Positions 14,432 to 22,266 are shown, counted from the stretch's first letter. The stretch: 45,171 bases of DNA from an uncultured Sphingomonadaceae bacterium (GCA_937873035.1 CALMVA010000013.1:1-45171), one strand, 5' to 3'. Program-made: numbers and translations. The notes: generated from the sequence alone by a model not told the origin.

Positions 14432-16969
14432 TCAGAAATCGCGGCGCAGCGTCACCATCCAGGTCCGCGGCAAGCCCGGCGCACCGGAGATGGTGCCGGG
14501 GCTCGCAAACTGCTCATAGAGCGAGGTGAAGTAGTATTTGTTGAAGATGTTCTGGACCTCAAGGCCGAGCGACCAGTCCTTCTCCGGCGACTTCCACGTC
14601 AGGCGGCCATTGCCGAGGAAATAGCCGTCGATGCGGTTCGAGGCGATCACCGTTGCAAGCGAACCGCCGCCGGGACGCGCTGTTACGCCGGCAATCGCAG
14701 GCGTCGTCACCACCGGCGCGGTTGTCGTCACCGACACCGCGTCATAGTTGACGGCTTCGGTATAGACATGGCTCTGGTAGGAGCCATCGAAGCGCGCGGA
14801 AAGCGTCCCGCCGAGCACATCATCAAAGTCATATTGCGCGCCAAAGCTCCACTTCCACTTGGGCGTATAAGGCGTGACCATGTCCAGCGTGACCGCGGTG
14901 TCACCGGTGAGCTTGGTGTATTTGAAGTCGATATAGCTCAGCGCCGCATCAAGCGTGACGCCCGGCAGCGGCTTGGCTGTCGTTTCAACTTCAAAGCCCT
15001 TTACGTGCGCGGCACCGACATTGTTCGGCTGGAGACACGGTGAGATCGGGCAGCGCGACAGCGTGAGGATGATGTCCTTATAGTTGTTGTAGAAGCCTGA
15101 GACGTTCAACCGCAGCTTGCGGTCAAACAGGTCAGACTTGATACCGCCTTCAAACGAGGTCAGCGTTTCCGGGCTAAACGACTTAATCTGGTTCAGCGCA
15201 CCATTGGCCGGTCCGAAGAACGGACGCGGATTGACGCCGCCCGCGCGATAGCCAGTGGCCACCTGGCCATAGGCCATGAACTCAGGCGAGAAGCGGTAAT
15301 CCGCGGCAATGCGCCAGTCGAACCGCTTCGAGCTGAAGCTGGCGGGCGATCCGTCCAGCCCGCTGATGAGGCAGTTCGGAACCCCGGTCGAATAGGTCGC
15401 AACCGGCGGCGCGGCGGTGCAGGCACCCGGCAAGGTGCCGTCCGGGTTGTGGCGGTGGAAGATATAATCCTTGGAATCCCATGATTCGCGCACGCCGCCG
15501 GTGATGTTAAAGGCATCGGTGACGTGCCAGATGCCTGTTGCGAACACCGCCTTGTTTTCAGCAGGCGTCGGGTCGGGACCATGAAGGAAATCAAGGCCTG
15601 CATAGTTCAGGTCCACACGCGCGGTCAGCGTGCCCGTGCGCTTGAAGTAGAAGCCGCCCACTGTGTATTCGAAGGCGCCATCGGCGAGCTTGCCGTTGAG
15701 GCGAAGTTCCTGGCTCCACTGGTCATTGACGAGGATCTGTCGGAGCTGCTGATTGGCGATCGGCGAGTTGTCTACGTCCTGCGACCAGTCCGACTTATAA
15801 TGACGCCACGCGGTGACCGACTTGAGCTGGATATTATCCGAAACATCAATGTCGATGGAGCCCATGACGCCATAATTGTCGAGCCATTGGTGCGGTTCAA
15901 AGATCACCGGCTTGAACGGAGCCTGCGCGGTTACGGTGCGCGTATCGGCAAAGGTGCCATAGCTCACGAACTTCTTGTTATACCCCGTCAGCGTATCGCA
16001 GCTATTCACGCCATAGGGCACGAACTGGCAATTACCGCGGATCGGCGAACCATCGATGGTGCTGGCAAGCCAGGCGACGCCATCGCCCGTTGTCGAGGCG
16101 TTGTTGTAATATTTGAGGACCGACGCACCGGCTTCTGAACGGTCACGCGTATAATCACCTGCGACGTTGATTTCGATCGTGTCGCTTGGAACATAGCGCA
16201 ATGCGACCTTGCCTGCCGCATAAGATTGCCCGCCAAGCGTGCCCAGCACGGGGCTTCCGGCATTGTTCGACGGAACGCCCGAACCGGGATGCGTCAGTCC
16301 ATAATCGAGGCGCTTCACATAACCATCGCGGTTCTTGGAGACACCGGAGACGCGCATGAAAAGATTGTCCGCAAGCGCCAGATCAAACACGCCACGCAGC
16401 TCAATGCGGTTATATGACCCGTAGGACGCCTGCACAGACCCCTTGCCACTGCCCTGCGGCTTGACCGAGAACAGCTTGATCGCGCCGCCGATGGCATTGC
16501 GCCCAGACAGCGTGCCCTGCGGCCCGCGCAGCACTTCAACACGATCAAGATCCATAAGATCGAGCAGCGAGCCCGTGAGGGTCGGAATATACACGTCATC
16601 GACATAGACGCCGACGCCGGGCTCAAGCGCGAAGTTGAAGTCGGTCTGGCCGACGCCGCGGATAAACGCGATCAGGCCCGAACCATTTTGCTGCCCCTGC
16701 GGCGTCAGCGTTACGTTCGGCGCTTGTGCGGCCACCTGCTCAACGCTGGTCTGGCCGCGCGCTTCAAGCATCGCGGCATTGACGGCGGTAATGGCAAGCG
16801 GCGTATCCTGGAGCTTTTGCTGGCGGAATTGCGCGGTGACAACAATGTCGCCCGTGGCAGCGGCATCGTCGGCTTGTGCGGCATCTTGGGCAAATGCAGG
16901 CATGGCTGACATTGCCGCAATTACGACGAGACTCGCACGAGTGAAATTCAAAGCACGTGAACGGCGCAT
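14432..16969 (-). CDS. TonB-dependent outer-membrane receptor
   Basis: An 845-residue receptor. The signal peptide (MRRSRALNFTRASLVVIAAMSAMPAFAQ) is followed by a TonB-box-like GDIVVTAQ. The plug domain shows FRQQKLQDTPLAITAV, IAFIRGVGQ, GVYVDDVYIP and VEVLRGPQGTLSGRNAIGGAI. The large beta-barrel ends in the typical final strand WMVTLRRDF. I chose the ATG at 16967-16969, preceded by GGGAGAGGG; longer frames are open but lack support. It imports a bulky substrate (siderophore, vitamin, glycan or hydrophobic compound) with TonB-ExbBD energy. Sphingomonads carry many such receptors and the substrate is not predictable. A near-perfect 22-bp palindrome sits directly upstream, so it is probably under specific transcriptional control. 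Confidence 0.94.
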   Translation of the reverse strand: MRRSRALNFTRASLVVIAAMSAMPAFAQDAAQADDAAATGDIVVTAQFRQQKLQDTPLAITAVNAAMLEARGQTSVEQVAAQAPNVTLTPQGQQNGSGLIAFIRGVGQTDFNFALEPGVGVYVDDVYIPTLTGSLLDLMDLDRVEVLRGPQGTLSGRNAIGGAIKLFSVKPQGSGKGSVQASYGSYNRIELRGVFDLALADNLFMRVSGVSKNRDGYVKRLDYGLTHPGSGVPSNNAGSPVLGTLGGQSYAAGKVALRYVPSDTIEINVAGDYTRDRSEAGASVLKYYNNASTTGDGVAWLASTIDGSPIRGNCQFVPYGVNSCDTLTGYNKKFVSYGTFADTRTVTAQAPFKPVIFEPHQWLDNYGVMGSIDIDVSDNIQLKSVTAWRHYKSDWSQDVDNSPIANQQLRQILVNDQWSQELRLNGKLADGAFEYTVGGFYFKRTGTLTARVDLNYAGLDFLHGPDPTPAENKAVFATGIWHVTDAFNITGGVRESWDSKDYIFHRHNPDGTLPGACTAAPPVATYSTGVPNCLISGLDGSPASFSSKRFDWRIAADYRFSPEFMAYGQVATGYRAGGVNPRPFFGPANGALNQIKSFSPETLTSFEGGIKSDLFDRKLRLNVSGFYNNYKDIILTLSRCPISPCLQPNNVGAAHVKGFEVETTAKPLPGVTLDAALSYIDFKYTKLTGDTAVTLDMVTPYTPKWKWSFGAQYDFDDVLGGTLSARFDGSYQSHVYTEAVNYDAVSVTTTAPVVTTPAIAGVTARPGGGSLATVIASNRIDGYFLGNGRLTWKSPEKDWSLGLEVQNIFNKYYFTSLYEQFASPGTISGAPGLPRTWMVTLRRDF

Positions 16970-16990
16970 GGCATCCCTCTCCCATATTTC

Positions 16991-17012
16991 AATGTTCGCA
17001 TATGTGAACATT
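16991..17012. promoter_or_regulatory. Near-perfect 22-bp palindrome upstream of the TonB-dependent receptor
   Basis: Arms AATGTTC and GAACATT flank a core that is itself palindromic (CATATG) apart from one G/A-type mismatch pair. It is centred about 33 bases before the receptor start codon, so a bound protein would block transcription or sit in the leader. The size and symmetry fit a dimeric TetR-, IclR- or GntR-type repressor. No regulator gene is adjacent. Confidence 0.55.
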
Positions 17013-17085
17013 TCATCATGGCGTAAATATAGATGCCTTGGCTGTCGAGAATAATGACGGCTGCGCACATCACATTGCCGCAATC

Positions 17086-17103
17086 TGTGGCTGCATTGCC
17101 ACA
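17086..17103. promoter_or_regulatory. Inverted repeat upstream of the RcnA-like exporter
   Basis: TGTGGC-TGCATT-GCCACA is a perfect 6-bp inverted repeat with a 6-base spacer, ending 26 bases before the exporter ATG. A second small dyad, ATTGC-C-GCAAT, lies just upstream (17074-17084). It does not look like the G-tract/C-tract operator of enterobacterial RcnR. It is a candidate operator in the receptor/exporter divergent region. Confidence 0.4.
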
Positions 17104-17129
17104 CTGCCGCCCGCCCGCTAACAGGCGCC

Positions 17130-17990
17130 ATGAACGACTTTGGCGCACTGCTTCAGCAAAACGGGTTTCAGGCTTGGCTCTTTTTTCCAAGCGCCATTCT
17201 GCTGGGCGCTTTGCATGGGCTGGAACCTGGCCACTCCAAGACGATGATGGCCGCCTTCATTGTGGCGGTGCGCGGCACGGTCCGTCAGGCCGTGCTGCTG
17301 GGCCTTGCGGCCACGCTATCGCACACGGCCGTCGTGTGGCTCGTCGCGCTGGGTGGTATGTGGCTGTTCCACGGCATGAAGGCTGGTGATACCGAGCCAT
17401 ATTTCCAGCTCATTTCAGGCCTCATCATCATCGCCATGGCGCTCTGGATGCTCTGGCGCGCGCGCCATGAGCAGCTTGCCGCAACGCACTTTCACGAGGC
17501 GCATGAGCATGAGCATCAAGACCATGGACATCACCATTCGCACGGCCATTCACACAGTCACGCGCACGCGCTTGATGCCGTCGATCAGATGGAACTGGCG
17601 ACAGCAGGCTATGTTGATGCGCATGAAATGGCCCATGCTGAAGATATTCGTCGTCGCTTCTCAAACCGACACGTCACGACAGGGCAAATTATCATCTTTG
17701 GGTTGACCGGCGGCCTCATCCCCTGCCCCGGCGCGATCACCGTGCTGATGCTATGCCTTCAGTTCGATCGTATCGGGCTGGGTGCAGCCCTCGTGATCGC
17801 CTTCAGCATTGGCCTTGCGCTCACAATGGTCGCCTCTGGCGTGCTGGCGGCCCTCAGCCTCAAGCACATCGAGAAACGCTGGACAGGCTTTGGCGATTTC
17901 ATGCGCAAGGCGCCATTTGTGTCTGGCATCGTCATTTTGATCGTCGGGCTGCTCGTCATTCAAAATGGCTGGAGTCACCTGCCGCATTAA
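17130..17990 (+). CDS. rcnA: RcnA-type nickel/cobalt efflux protein
   Basis: Inner-membrane metal exporter of 286 residues; E. coli RcnA has 274. The N-terminal signature LGALHGLEPGHSKTMMAAF (25-43) is diagnostic of the NiCoT/RcnA family. Residues 120-147 form a histidine-rich cytoplasmic loop with many HxH pairs, as in RcnA. The second conserved block, FGLTGGLIPCPGAITVLML, lies in the C-terminal half, and about six membrane helices are predicted. It divides from the TonB-dependent receptor gene with a shared 160-base regulatory region, so joint handling of nickel or cobalt (import by receptor, export here) is conceivable but unproven. No RcnR-type regulator gene is adjacent. Confidence 0.9.
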   Translation: MNDFGALLQQNGFQAWLFFPSAILLGALHGLEPGHSKTMMAAFIVAVRGTVRQAVLLGLAATLSHTAVVWLVALGGMWLFHGMKAGDTEPYFQLISGLIIIAMALWMLWRARHEQLAATHFHEAHEHEHQDHGHHHSHGHSHSHAHALDAVDQMELATAGYVDAHEMAHAEDIRRRFSNRHVTTGQIIIFGLTGGLIPCPGAITVLMLCLQFDRIGLGAALVIAFSIGLALTMVASGVLAALSLKHIEKRWTGFGDFMRKAPFVSGIVILIVGLLVIQNGWSHLPH

Positions 17991-18125
17991 GGCCCTGAGC
18001 CCCCTTCATTTCAGCCAGAACCTCCCTCCATCCGTTCCGCCCCTCCGTCCTTTTACGGAATTGTTACCATAAAGAGTCCGCGCGAAAGCAGTCAGCGAAG
18101 GGGGCATCCCTTCTGGGGGATTTTT

Positions 18126-18329
18126 ATGACTGACTGCTTCTGCTCCGTTTGCCCATTTGGCGCACCCAATGCGCTTTGGGCTGTCGTCCATTGCCGCAAT
18201 CGTCTCCCCGCGGCGGCGGCGAGCACCCCTGCCCCCCGCCGCGCTGACAATGATGTGCCGGAGGAGGAAATGCCCGCGTGGCAAGCCAATGCGAGCCTTC
18301 CCTTATTGTTTACGCGCGCGGCCGCCTGA
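18126..18329 (+). CDS. Possible small cysteine-containing protein (67 residues)
   Basis: The frame starts with ATG after CTGGGGGATTTTT, a plausible ribosome-binding site at 6-8 bases. It ends in TGA within the loop of the terminator hairpin. The product begins MTDCFCSVCPFGAPNALW and has four cysteines in its first 23 residues; the rest is low-complexity and alanine/proline-rich. I recognise no family. Its coincidence with the structured leader and terminator is the only support, so it may instead be a chance frame in an RNA gene. Confidence 0.25.
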   Translation: MTDCFCSVCPFGAPNALWAVVHCRNRLPAAAASTPAPRRADNDVPEEEMPAWQANASLPLLFTRAAA

Positions 18330-18348
18330 GGGCCGGCGCTTTTTTTTT
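18316..18348 (+). terminator. Rho-independent terminator with nine T residues
   Basis: GCGCGGCC (18316-18323) pairs with GGCCGGCGC (18331-18339) with one bulged G, closing a 7-base loop, followed by TTTTTTTTT (18340-18348). It serves rightward transcription, either of the candidate small transcript or of rcnA, and stops it before the convergent crotonase gene. Confidence 0.85.
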
Positions 18349-18400
18349 CGGCAGCCTCCCTCGACTCCAACAAGCCTTGGGCGCTTCTTCCAGAAGTCGA

Positions 18401-19183
18401 TCAGCTGGCCTGCGTCCGCCCGCGTTCCATGACAGCGCGGCGGCGTGCCTCCACCTCATCGGCAGAAACTGCACTGTTAGCAGCAGTCGATAATTTGGCC
18501 TCAAGTGCCAGCCCTTCACCAAAGGACGCTTCAAAGCCCTGATTGATGAGTGCCTTGTAGTTGCGCAGCATCACCGGATCGACGCCCGCCATTTCATGCG
18601 CGAGTTTTTTGGCTGTCGGCAGCAGGTCAGCAGGCGCAACGACGTGATTGACCAAGCCCCAGTCGCGCGCCGCTTGTGCATCAAGGAAGTTTCCGGTGAA
18701 CGACAATTCACGCGCGCGATAAATGCCAATCAGCCGCGATAATTTTTGCGACAGGCCCCAGCCAGGCATGATGCCGACGCGCGCATGAGTATCTGCAAAG
18801 CGCGCGTTGGACGACGCGATGAGAACATCGCACGCAAGCGCCACTTCAAAACCGCCCGTGATGGCCACACCGTTGATCGCGCCAATGACGGGCTTGGTGC
18901 AGCTCTCGATCGCCTTGACCGGGTTTTCATTCGCCTCGGTTGCATTGGCAGCGCCAAGATTGCTGGTATCCGCCCCTAATTCCTTAAGGTCGAGGCCGGC
19001 CGTAAATGCGCGCTCGCCTGCCCCGGTCAGCACAATCGCATGAACAGCCGGGTCGGCTTCCAGCGCGACCATGGCTGCGGCCAGTTCGGCGCGCAGTCCA
19101 CTCGACAGGGCGTTCATCGCCTCAGGACGGTTCAGGGTAACAACGGCAATCGCGTCTTCGCGCTCGATAAGAACAAGTGGCAT
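18401..19183 (-). CDS. Enoyl-CoA hydratase/isomerase (crotonase) family protein
   Basis: A 260-residue crotonase-fold protein. The CoA-binding/oxyanion-hole segments FTAGLDLKEL (about 60-69) and INGVAITGGFEVALACD (103-119) are clear. Glu113 in GGFE matches the first catalytic glutamate of enoyl-CoA hydratase (Glu144 in the rat enzyme). The second catalytic glutamate (rat Glu164) is replaced: the sequence is FADTHARVGIMPGWG, with His133 at that place. Such proteins may be isomerases or act on other acyl-CoA esters, so hydratase activity should not be assumed. The start has a GGAGAG ribosome-binding site. A LiuR-like ACGT palindrome lies 31-46 bases upstream, which suggests control by fatty-acid or branched-chain catabolism. 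It is the only beta-oxidation-type gene here besides etfA. Confidence 0.9.
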   Translation of the reverse strand: MPLVLIEREDAIAVVTLNRPEAMNALSSGLRAELAAAMVALEADPAVHAIVLTGAGERAFTAGLDLKELGADTSNLGAANATEANENPVKAIESCTKPVIGAINGVAITGGFEVALACDVLIASSNARFADTHARVGIMPGWGLSQKLSRLIGIYRARELSFTGNFLDAQAARDWGLVNHVVAPADLLPTAKKLAHEMAGVDPVMLRNYKALINQGFEASFGEGLALEAKLSTAANSAVSADEVEARRRAVMERGRTQAS

Positions 19184-19213
19184 ATGTCTCTCCTCGCCAC
19201 CTGATCGACCAGC

Positions 19214-19229
19214 TTTACGTTTACGTCAA
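19214..19229. promoter_or_regulatory. LiuR-like MerR-family operator
   Basis: TTTACGTTTACGTCAA is an imperfect palindrome built on two ACGT cores. This is the form I know for LiuR, the MerR-family regulator of branched-chain amino acid and fatty acid breakdown in Proteobacteria. It lies just upstream of a crotonase-family gene, in promoter position. No merR-type gene is in the window, so the regulator would be encoded elsewhere. Confidence 0.55.
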
Positions 19230-19239
19230 TACAATGAGG

Positions 19240-20169
19240 TCAGATTCCAACCTCGCCCGCAACGCGCATCGCCGTGAAGAAGCGCGTCATTGCAGCCGCC
19301 GACGCGTCAGACAGGCGAATGAAGATGCGCCGCCCGTCATCCGGGTCCGATACACGCTCAAAAAGGCCAGCGTCGGTCATGTTCTTGATCCAGCGAAGCG
19401 CCGTTGTCGGCGGCACACACGCCGCGATGCACAAGCTCGATACGGCCACCTGAACACGCTCTAATCTGGCCGCCATCAGATCAAGCAGCATATCCCATGC
19501 AGGATCGGCCAGCAGCTCCTTGTCGAAGAAGCGTTCACGCATCCGCCTCATGCGGATCAGCGCACGGACTTCTGCTGCGGATACACCAACCTCATGATGC
19601 ACCGACTCACCAATGAACATGGGATGCACATCTGCAACCGCCGATGTGGGCAGTGGTGCGGCAGCCGACAAAGTGGCCAGCGTCCGCGCGATCCGCCCGA
19701 CTTCATCGGCCAGCCGCTGAAGGCGCGCGGAATCCACATCGCGCGCGACATCGCTCAACACCGGCTGCTTTGCCCCCGTCGCCAGCGCAACCGCCGCCGC
19801 ATAGTCCACCTCGCTGGGGTCGACGAGAACAGCGTCACACCCGGCCCAGACCTCACCCGATAGCCTGTCCAAAGCCTCAAGCGGCGCAGACAGAATAACC
19901 GGGCAATAAATCGCATTGGCGGTGCAGACCAATGCTTCTATGCGGCCCACTTCTTCCATCGAAACATCCCGATCGAGCGCCACAAGCATCAATTCGGGAA
20001 CCACGCCATCTTCAAAAATGGAAAAACCATGTTCAATATCAAGAACATTGATGATCTGGCATGGGAGATTCGCCAGAGCACGGTCAAATTCCGGCGGTGC
20101 GTAACCACATAGACTGACCAACATGAGGCGAATTTCATCCCGCTCTATTTTGATCGCTTGTTCGCTCAT
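19240..20169 (-). CDS. MarR-like winged-helix regulator with N-terminal receiver-like domain
   Basis: A 309-residue protein in two parts. The C-terminal half (about 215-309) is a MarR-type winged helix: RMRRMRERFFDKELLADPAWDMLLDLMAARLE leads to VSSLCIAACVPPTTALRWIKNMTDAGLFERV and the wing DPDDGRRIFIRLS. The N-terminal part (about 10-150: IRLMLVSLCGYAPPE..., ELMLVALDRDVS..., PVILSAPLEALDRL..., DAVLVDPSEVDYAAAV) has the strand/helix rhythm of a response-regulator receiver, but without a clear phospho-acceptor triad. I placed the start at ATG 20167-20169, six bases from GAGGGG; a GTG two codons earlier touches that sequence. I believe this architecture recurs in sphingomonads, but I know no function. 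Target genes are unknown; the crotonase gene downstream is the nearest. Confidence 0.8.
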   Translation of the reverse strand: MSEQAIKIERDEIRLMLVSLCGYAPPEFDRALANLPCQIINVLDIEHGFSIFEDGVVPELMLVALDRDVSMEEVGRIEALVCTANAIYCPVILSAPLEALDRLSGEVWAGCDAVLVDPSEVDYAAAVALATGAKQPVLSDVARDVDSARLQRLADEVGRIARTLATLSAAAPLPTSAVADVHPMFIGESVHHEVGVSAAEVRALIRMRRMRERFFDKELLADPAWDMLLDLMAARLERVQVAVSSLCIAACVPPTTALRWIKNMTDAGLFERVSDPDDGRRIFIRLSDASAAAMTRFFTAMRVAGEVGI

Positions 20170-20261
20170 TTCCACCCCTCACCGCAGAATGATGAGTTCA
20201 TTACGCCATTTTGGTGGATAGTCTCGCCAAAAATTGTCCATAATCGAAATATATCGTATGA

Positions 20262-20331
20262 ATTATATTCCTGACTTATCTCTACTCAGCCCATTTGCTT
20301 GAATAGATTCGTAATTTGGAACGACGCGTCG
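20262..20331 (-). promoter_or_regulatory. AT-rich promoter region of the MarR-like regulator
   Basis: The 194 bases between the regulator start and the next gene are much more AT-rich than the surroundings. On the minus strand a perfect TATAAT lies at 20262-20267, without a good -35 at 17 bases. Upstream of it are a GATTC (GANTC-type) site at 20307-20311 and a perfect 10-bp palindrome, CGACGCGTCG (20322-20331). These suggest a regulated promoter. Confidence 0.35.
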
Positions 20332-20363
20332 CCCCAATAGCCAAATATTGGTCCATTTTGGAG

Positions 20364-21032
20364 TCAGCTGGCGACGGCTTTTGCAAGTGCTGCCATCTCA
20401 TCATTATGATGGATGAATATGCCGCGCTGCTCTTCCCGCATCAAATTCACAAGGCTCGCCGCGACGCTTTGCGCGGGTGTTGAGCGATAGCGAGAGAGAA
20501 CATGGGGGGTCAGGAGGTCCTGAACCGGGCTGAACATCATCGCCAGCCGCTCACCAAAGCGCGGTGCCCCTTTGCGCACGCCGCGCAAAAGGCCCGGTCG
20601 CAGAATATCCAGCCGCTCAAAGCCGACATTGGCGACACTCGCCTCTGCCCTGCCCTTGGTCGACAAATAGAAGTTGCGCGACGCCGCGTGGGCCCCAACC
20701 GACGACACCATCAGGAAGTGCCGTGCACCACAAGCCCGTGCCGAGCGCGCGAAAGACAAGAGTGCATCATGGTCTATTGCCGCAAAAGCGCCTTGCGAGC
20801 CTGCATCGCGGATGGTCGTGCCAAGCGAGGATATGGCCACATCAAAGGCACCGCCTTCGATCAATGACGGCCATGCCTCAACTGGCCCTTCCAGCTGCAC
20901 CAGCTTTTCTGACGACAGTTGCGATGCGCGGCGGCCAATGGTCGTAATCACGTCAACCTTCGGCGACGCACAGAGCCGCGCAAGCAGCAATTCTCCGACC
21001 ATGCCGGTCGCACCTGAAACCAGAATTCGCAT
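20364..21032 (-). CDS. NAD(P)-binding Rossmann protein (atypical SDR, epimerase/HTATIP2-like)
   Basis: A 222-residue protein with an N-terminal dinucleotide-binding motif VSGATGMVG (5-13), then IGRRAS after the second strand, and the segment ISSLGTTIRDAGSQGAFAAIDHD. VSSVGAHAASRNFYLSTKGRAE holds the serine and a Tyr-x3-Lys-like YLSTK. ILRPGLLRG follows. These are features of the small atypical-SDR oxidoreductase group that includes HTATIP2/TIP30-like and YbjT-like proteins. The ATG at 21030-21032 has a GGGGGC ribosome-binding site 5 bases upstream. The substrate is unknown. It lies alone between dgt and the MarR-like regulator on the same strand. Confidence 0.83.
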   Translation of the reverse strand: MRILVSGATGMVGELLLARLCASPKVDVITTIGRRASQLSSEKLVQLEGPVEAWPSLIEGGAFDVAISSLGTTIRDAGSQGAFAAIDHDALLSFARSARACGARHFLMVSSVGAHAASRNFYLSTKGRAEASVANVGFERLDILRPGLLRGVRKGAPRFGERLAMMFSPVQDLLTPHVLSRYRSTPAQSVAASLVNLMREEQRGIFIHHNDEMAALAKAVAS

Positions 21033-21099
21033 GACGCCCCCCGTTGTCGTGCGGCACAAGGGCTAACACGGCCAGCAGGAATAACAAGGATTTATCGGA

Positions 21100-22266
21100 T
21101 CAAAAGGCGTCGGGCAGGTCCACCGGCCCGCAAATCTCTCGGTGGCGCGAGATGGCGTAGCGATCGGTCATGCCTGCGATGAAGTCTGATATATGCCGGT
21201 CAAGCGCGGGCTGGTCTTCTGGAGCGCTTGCCCGCCATTCTTCGGGCATAAGCGCGCGATCTGCATGATAGGCCGCGAACAGATTGGCGACGACTGAGCG
21301 ACAGGCCGCCGCGATCTCCAGTTGATGCGGATGGTGGTAAAGATTGGCATACATGAAGCGTTTCAGCTCTGCCTCCGCATTTGCCAGATCGGCGGAGAAA
21401 GCGACCATCGCGATTGGCGCGGCGCGCACATCACTGGCTGTGTCGATGCCTGCCGCGACGATCCGGCGGCGCGTTTCGTCAATCACATCATTGACCATCG
21501 CCCCGATCTGTCCACGCACAAGCTCTGCGGCGAGCAGGCGGCGGTCCGCGCCTGCATATCGGCCTTCAAGCCGGGCCCAGCCGTGAGCGACGAGCGGTGC
21601 CTGGATCACCTGATCGAATTCGAGCAGCCCCGCCCGCAACCCATCATCAATGTCATGATTATCATAGGCGATGTCGTCCGCAATCGCAGCCACCTGCGCC
21701 TCAAGCGAAGAGCGTTGGGTGAGATCAAGCGGAAAGTCCGCATCCACCTCCCGCATCGCCCAGCCCGGCGCGTAGACCGGGCCATTGTGCTTGGCGAGGC
21801 CTTCAAGCGTCTCCCACGTCAGGTTGAGCCCCGGCCAGCCCGGATAAGACCGTTCAAGACGGCTAAGAATACGCAGACTATGGCCATTATGGTCAAACCC
21901 GCCCGATGTCGCCATCGCCTGCTCAAGACCGGACTCGCCGGCATGGCCAAATGGCGGATGCCCCAAATCATGCGCGAGGCACAGGGCTTCTGTCAGATCT
22001 TCATCAAGCCCAAGCGCACGGGCAATGGTCCGGCCAATCTGGGCAACTTCAATGCTGTGTGTCAGCCGGACGCGGAAGTGATCGCCATCGGGGGCGACAA
22101 ACACCTGCGTCTTGTGCCGCAATCGCCGAAACGAAATGGAATGGATGATACGATCCCGATCCCGCTGGAAGGCCGTGCGGGGCCCGCGGATAGTGCCGCC
22201 GGGCTCGGCGTGGCGGCGGCCCCTGCTGGCCGCAGGATCGCTGGCATAGGGCGCACGCACCGTCAC
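21100..22266 (-). CDS. dgt: Deoxyguanosinetriphosphate triphosphohydrolase-like protein
   Basis: A 388-residue HD-domain phosphohydrolase of the dGTPase family, type with a size near 390-400 residues. Metal ligands are visible: His70 in RLTHSIE, His99-Asp100 in CLAHDLGHPPFGHAGE, and the later aspartate in AIADDIAYDNHD (197/198). The opening TAFQRDRDRIIHSISFRRLRHKTQVF is the family's conserved block. These enzymes cut dNTPs to the nucleoside and triphosphate and adjust dNTP pools. The GTG start overlaps the stop of the upstream TPR/SPOR gene (GTGA), so translation is probably coupled to it. Confidence 0.93.
   Translation of the reverse strand: MTVRAPYASDPAASRGRRHAEPGGTIRGPRTAFQRDRDRIIHSISFRRLRHKTQVFVAPDGDHFRVRLTHSIEVAQIGRTIARALGLDEDLTEALCLAHDLGHPPFGHAGESGLEQAMATSGGFDHNGHSLRILSRLERSYPGWPGLNLTWETLEGLAKHNGPVYAPGWAMREVDADFPLDLTQRSSLEAQVAAIADDIAYDNHDIDDGLRAGLLEFDQVIQAPLVAHGWARLEGRYAGADRRLLAAELVRGQIGAMVNDVIDETRRRIVAAGIDTASDVRAAPIAMVAFSADLANAEAELKRFMYANLYHHPHQLEIAAACRSVVANLFAAYHADRALMPEEWRASAPEDQPALDRHISDFIAGMTDRYAISRHREICGPVDLPDAF

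Larger units (their letters stand above)
18087..18348 (+). ncRNA. Candidate structured small RNA or small-protein transcript
   Basis: The 410 bases between rcnA and the crotonase gene hold no conventional gene. However, a folded 5' element and a strong terminator frame about 260 bases. At the 5' end AGCAGTCAG (18087-18095) can pair with CTGACTGCT (18130-18138). Inside, GAAGGG-GGCAT-CCCTTC (18097-18113) competes with an alternative pairing ATCCC (18106-18110) with GGGAT (18117-18121), which would mask a GGGGGA ribosome-binding site. An ATG at 18126 lies in the loop. At the 3' end there is a hairpin with nine T residues. No known RNA family (tmRNA, 6S, SRP, RNase P) matches by eye. It could also be the 3' untranslated end of rcnA. 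Confidence 0.4.

Noticed and set aside
18087..18348. tmRNA, 6S RNA, SRP RNA or RNase P RNA
   Set aside because: I looked for the tag frame, tRNA-like ends, the SRP GGAAG loop and the RNase P GAGGAAAGTCC core and found none. The two-piece form of alphaproteobacterial tmRNA was considered as well.
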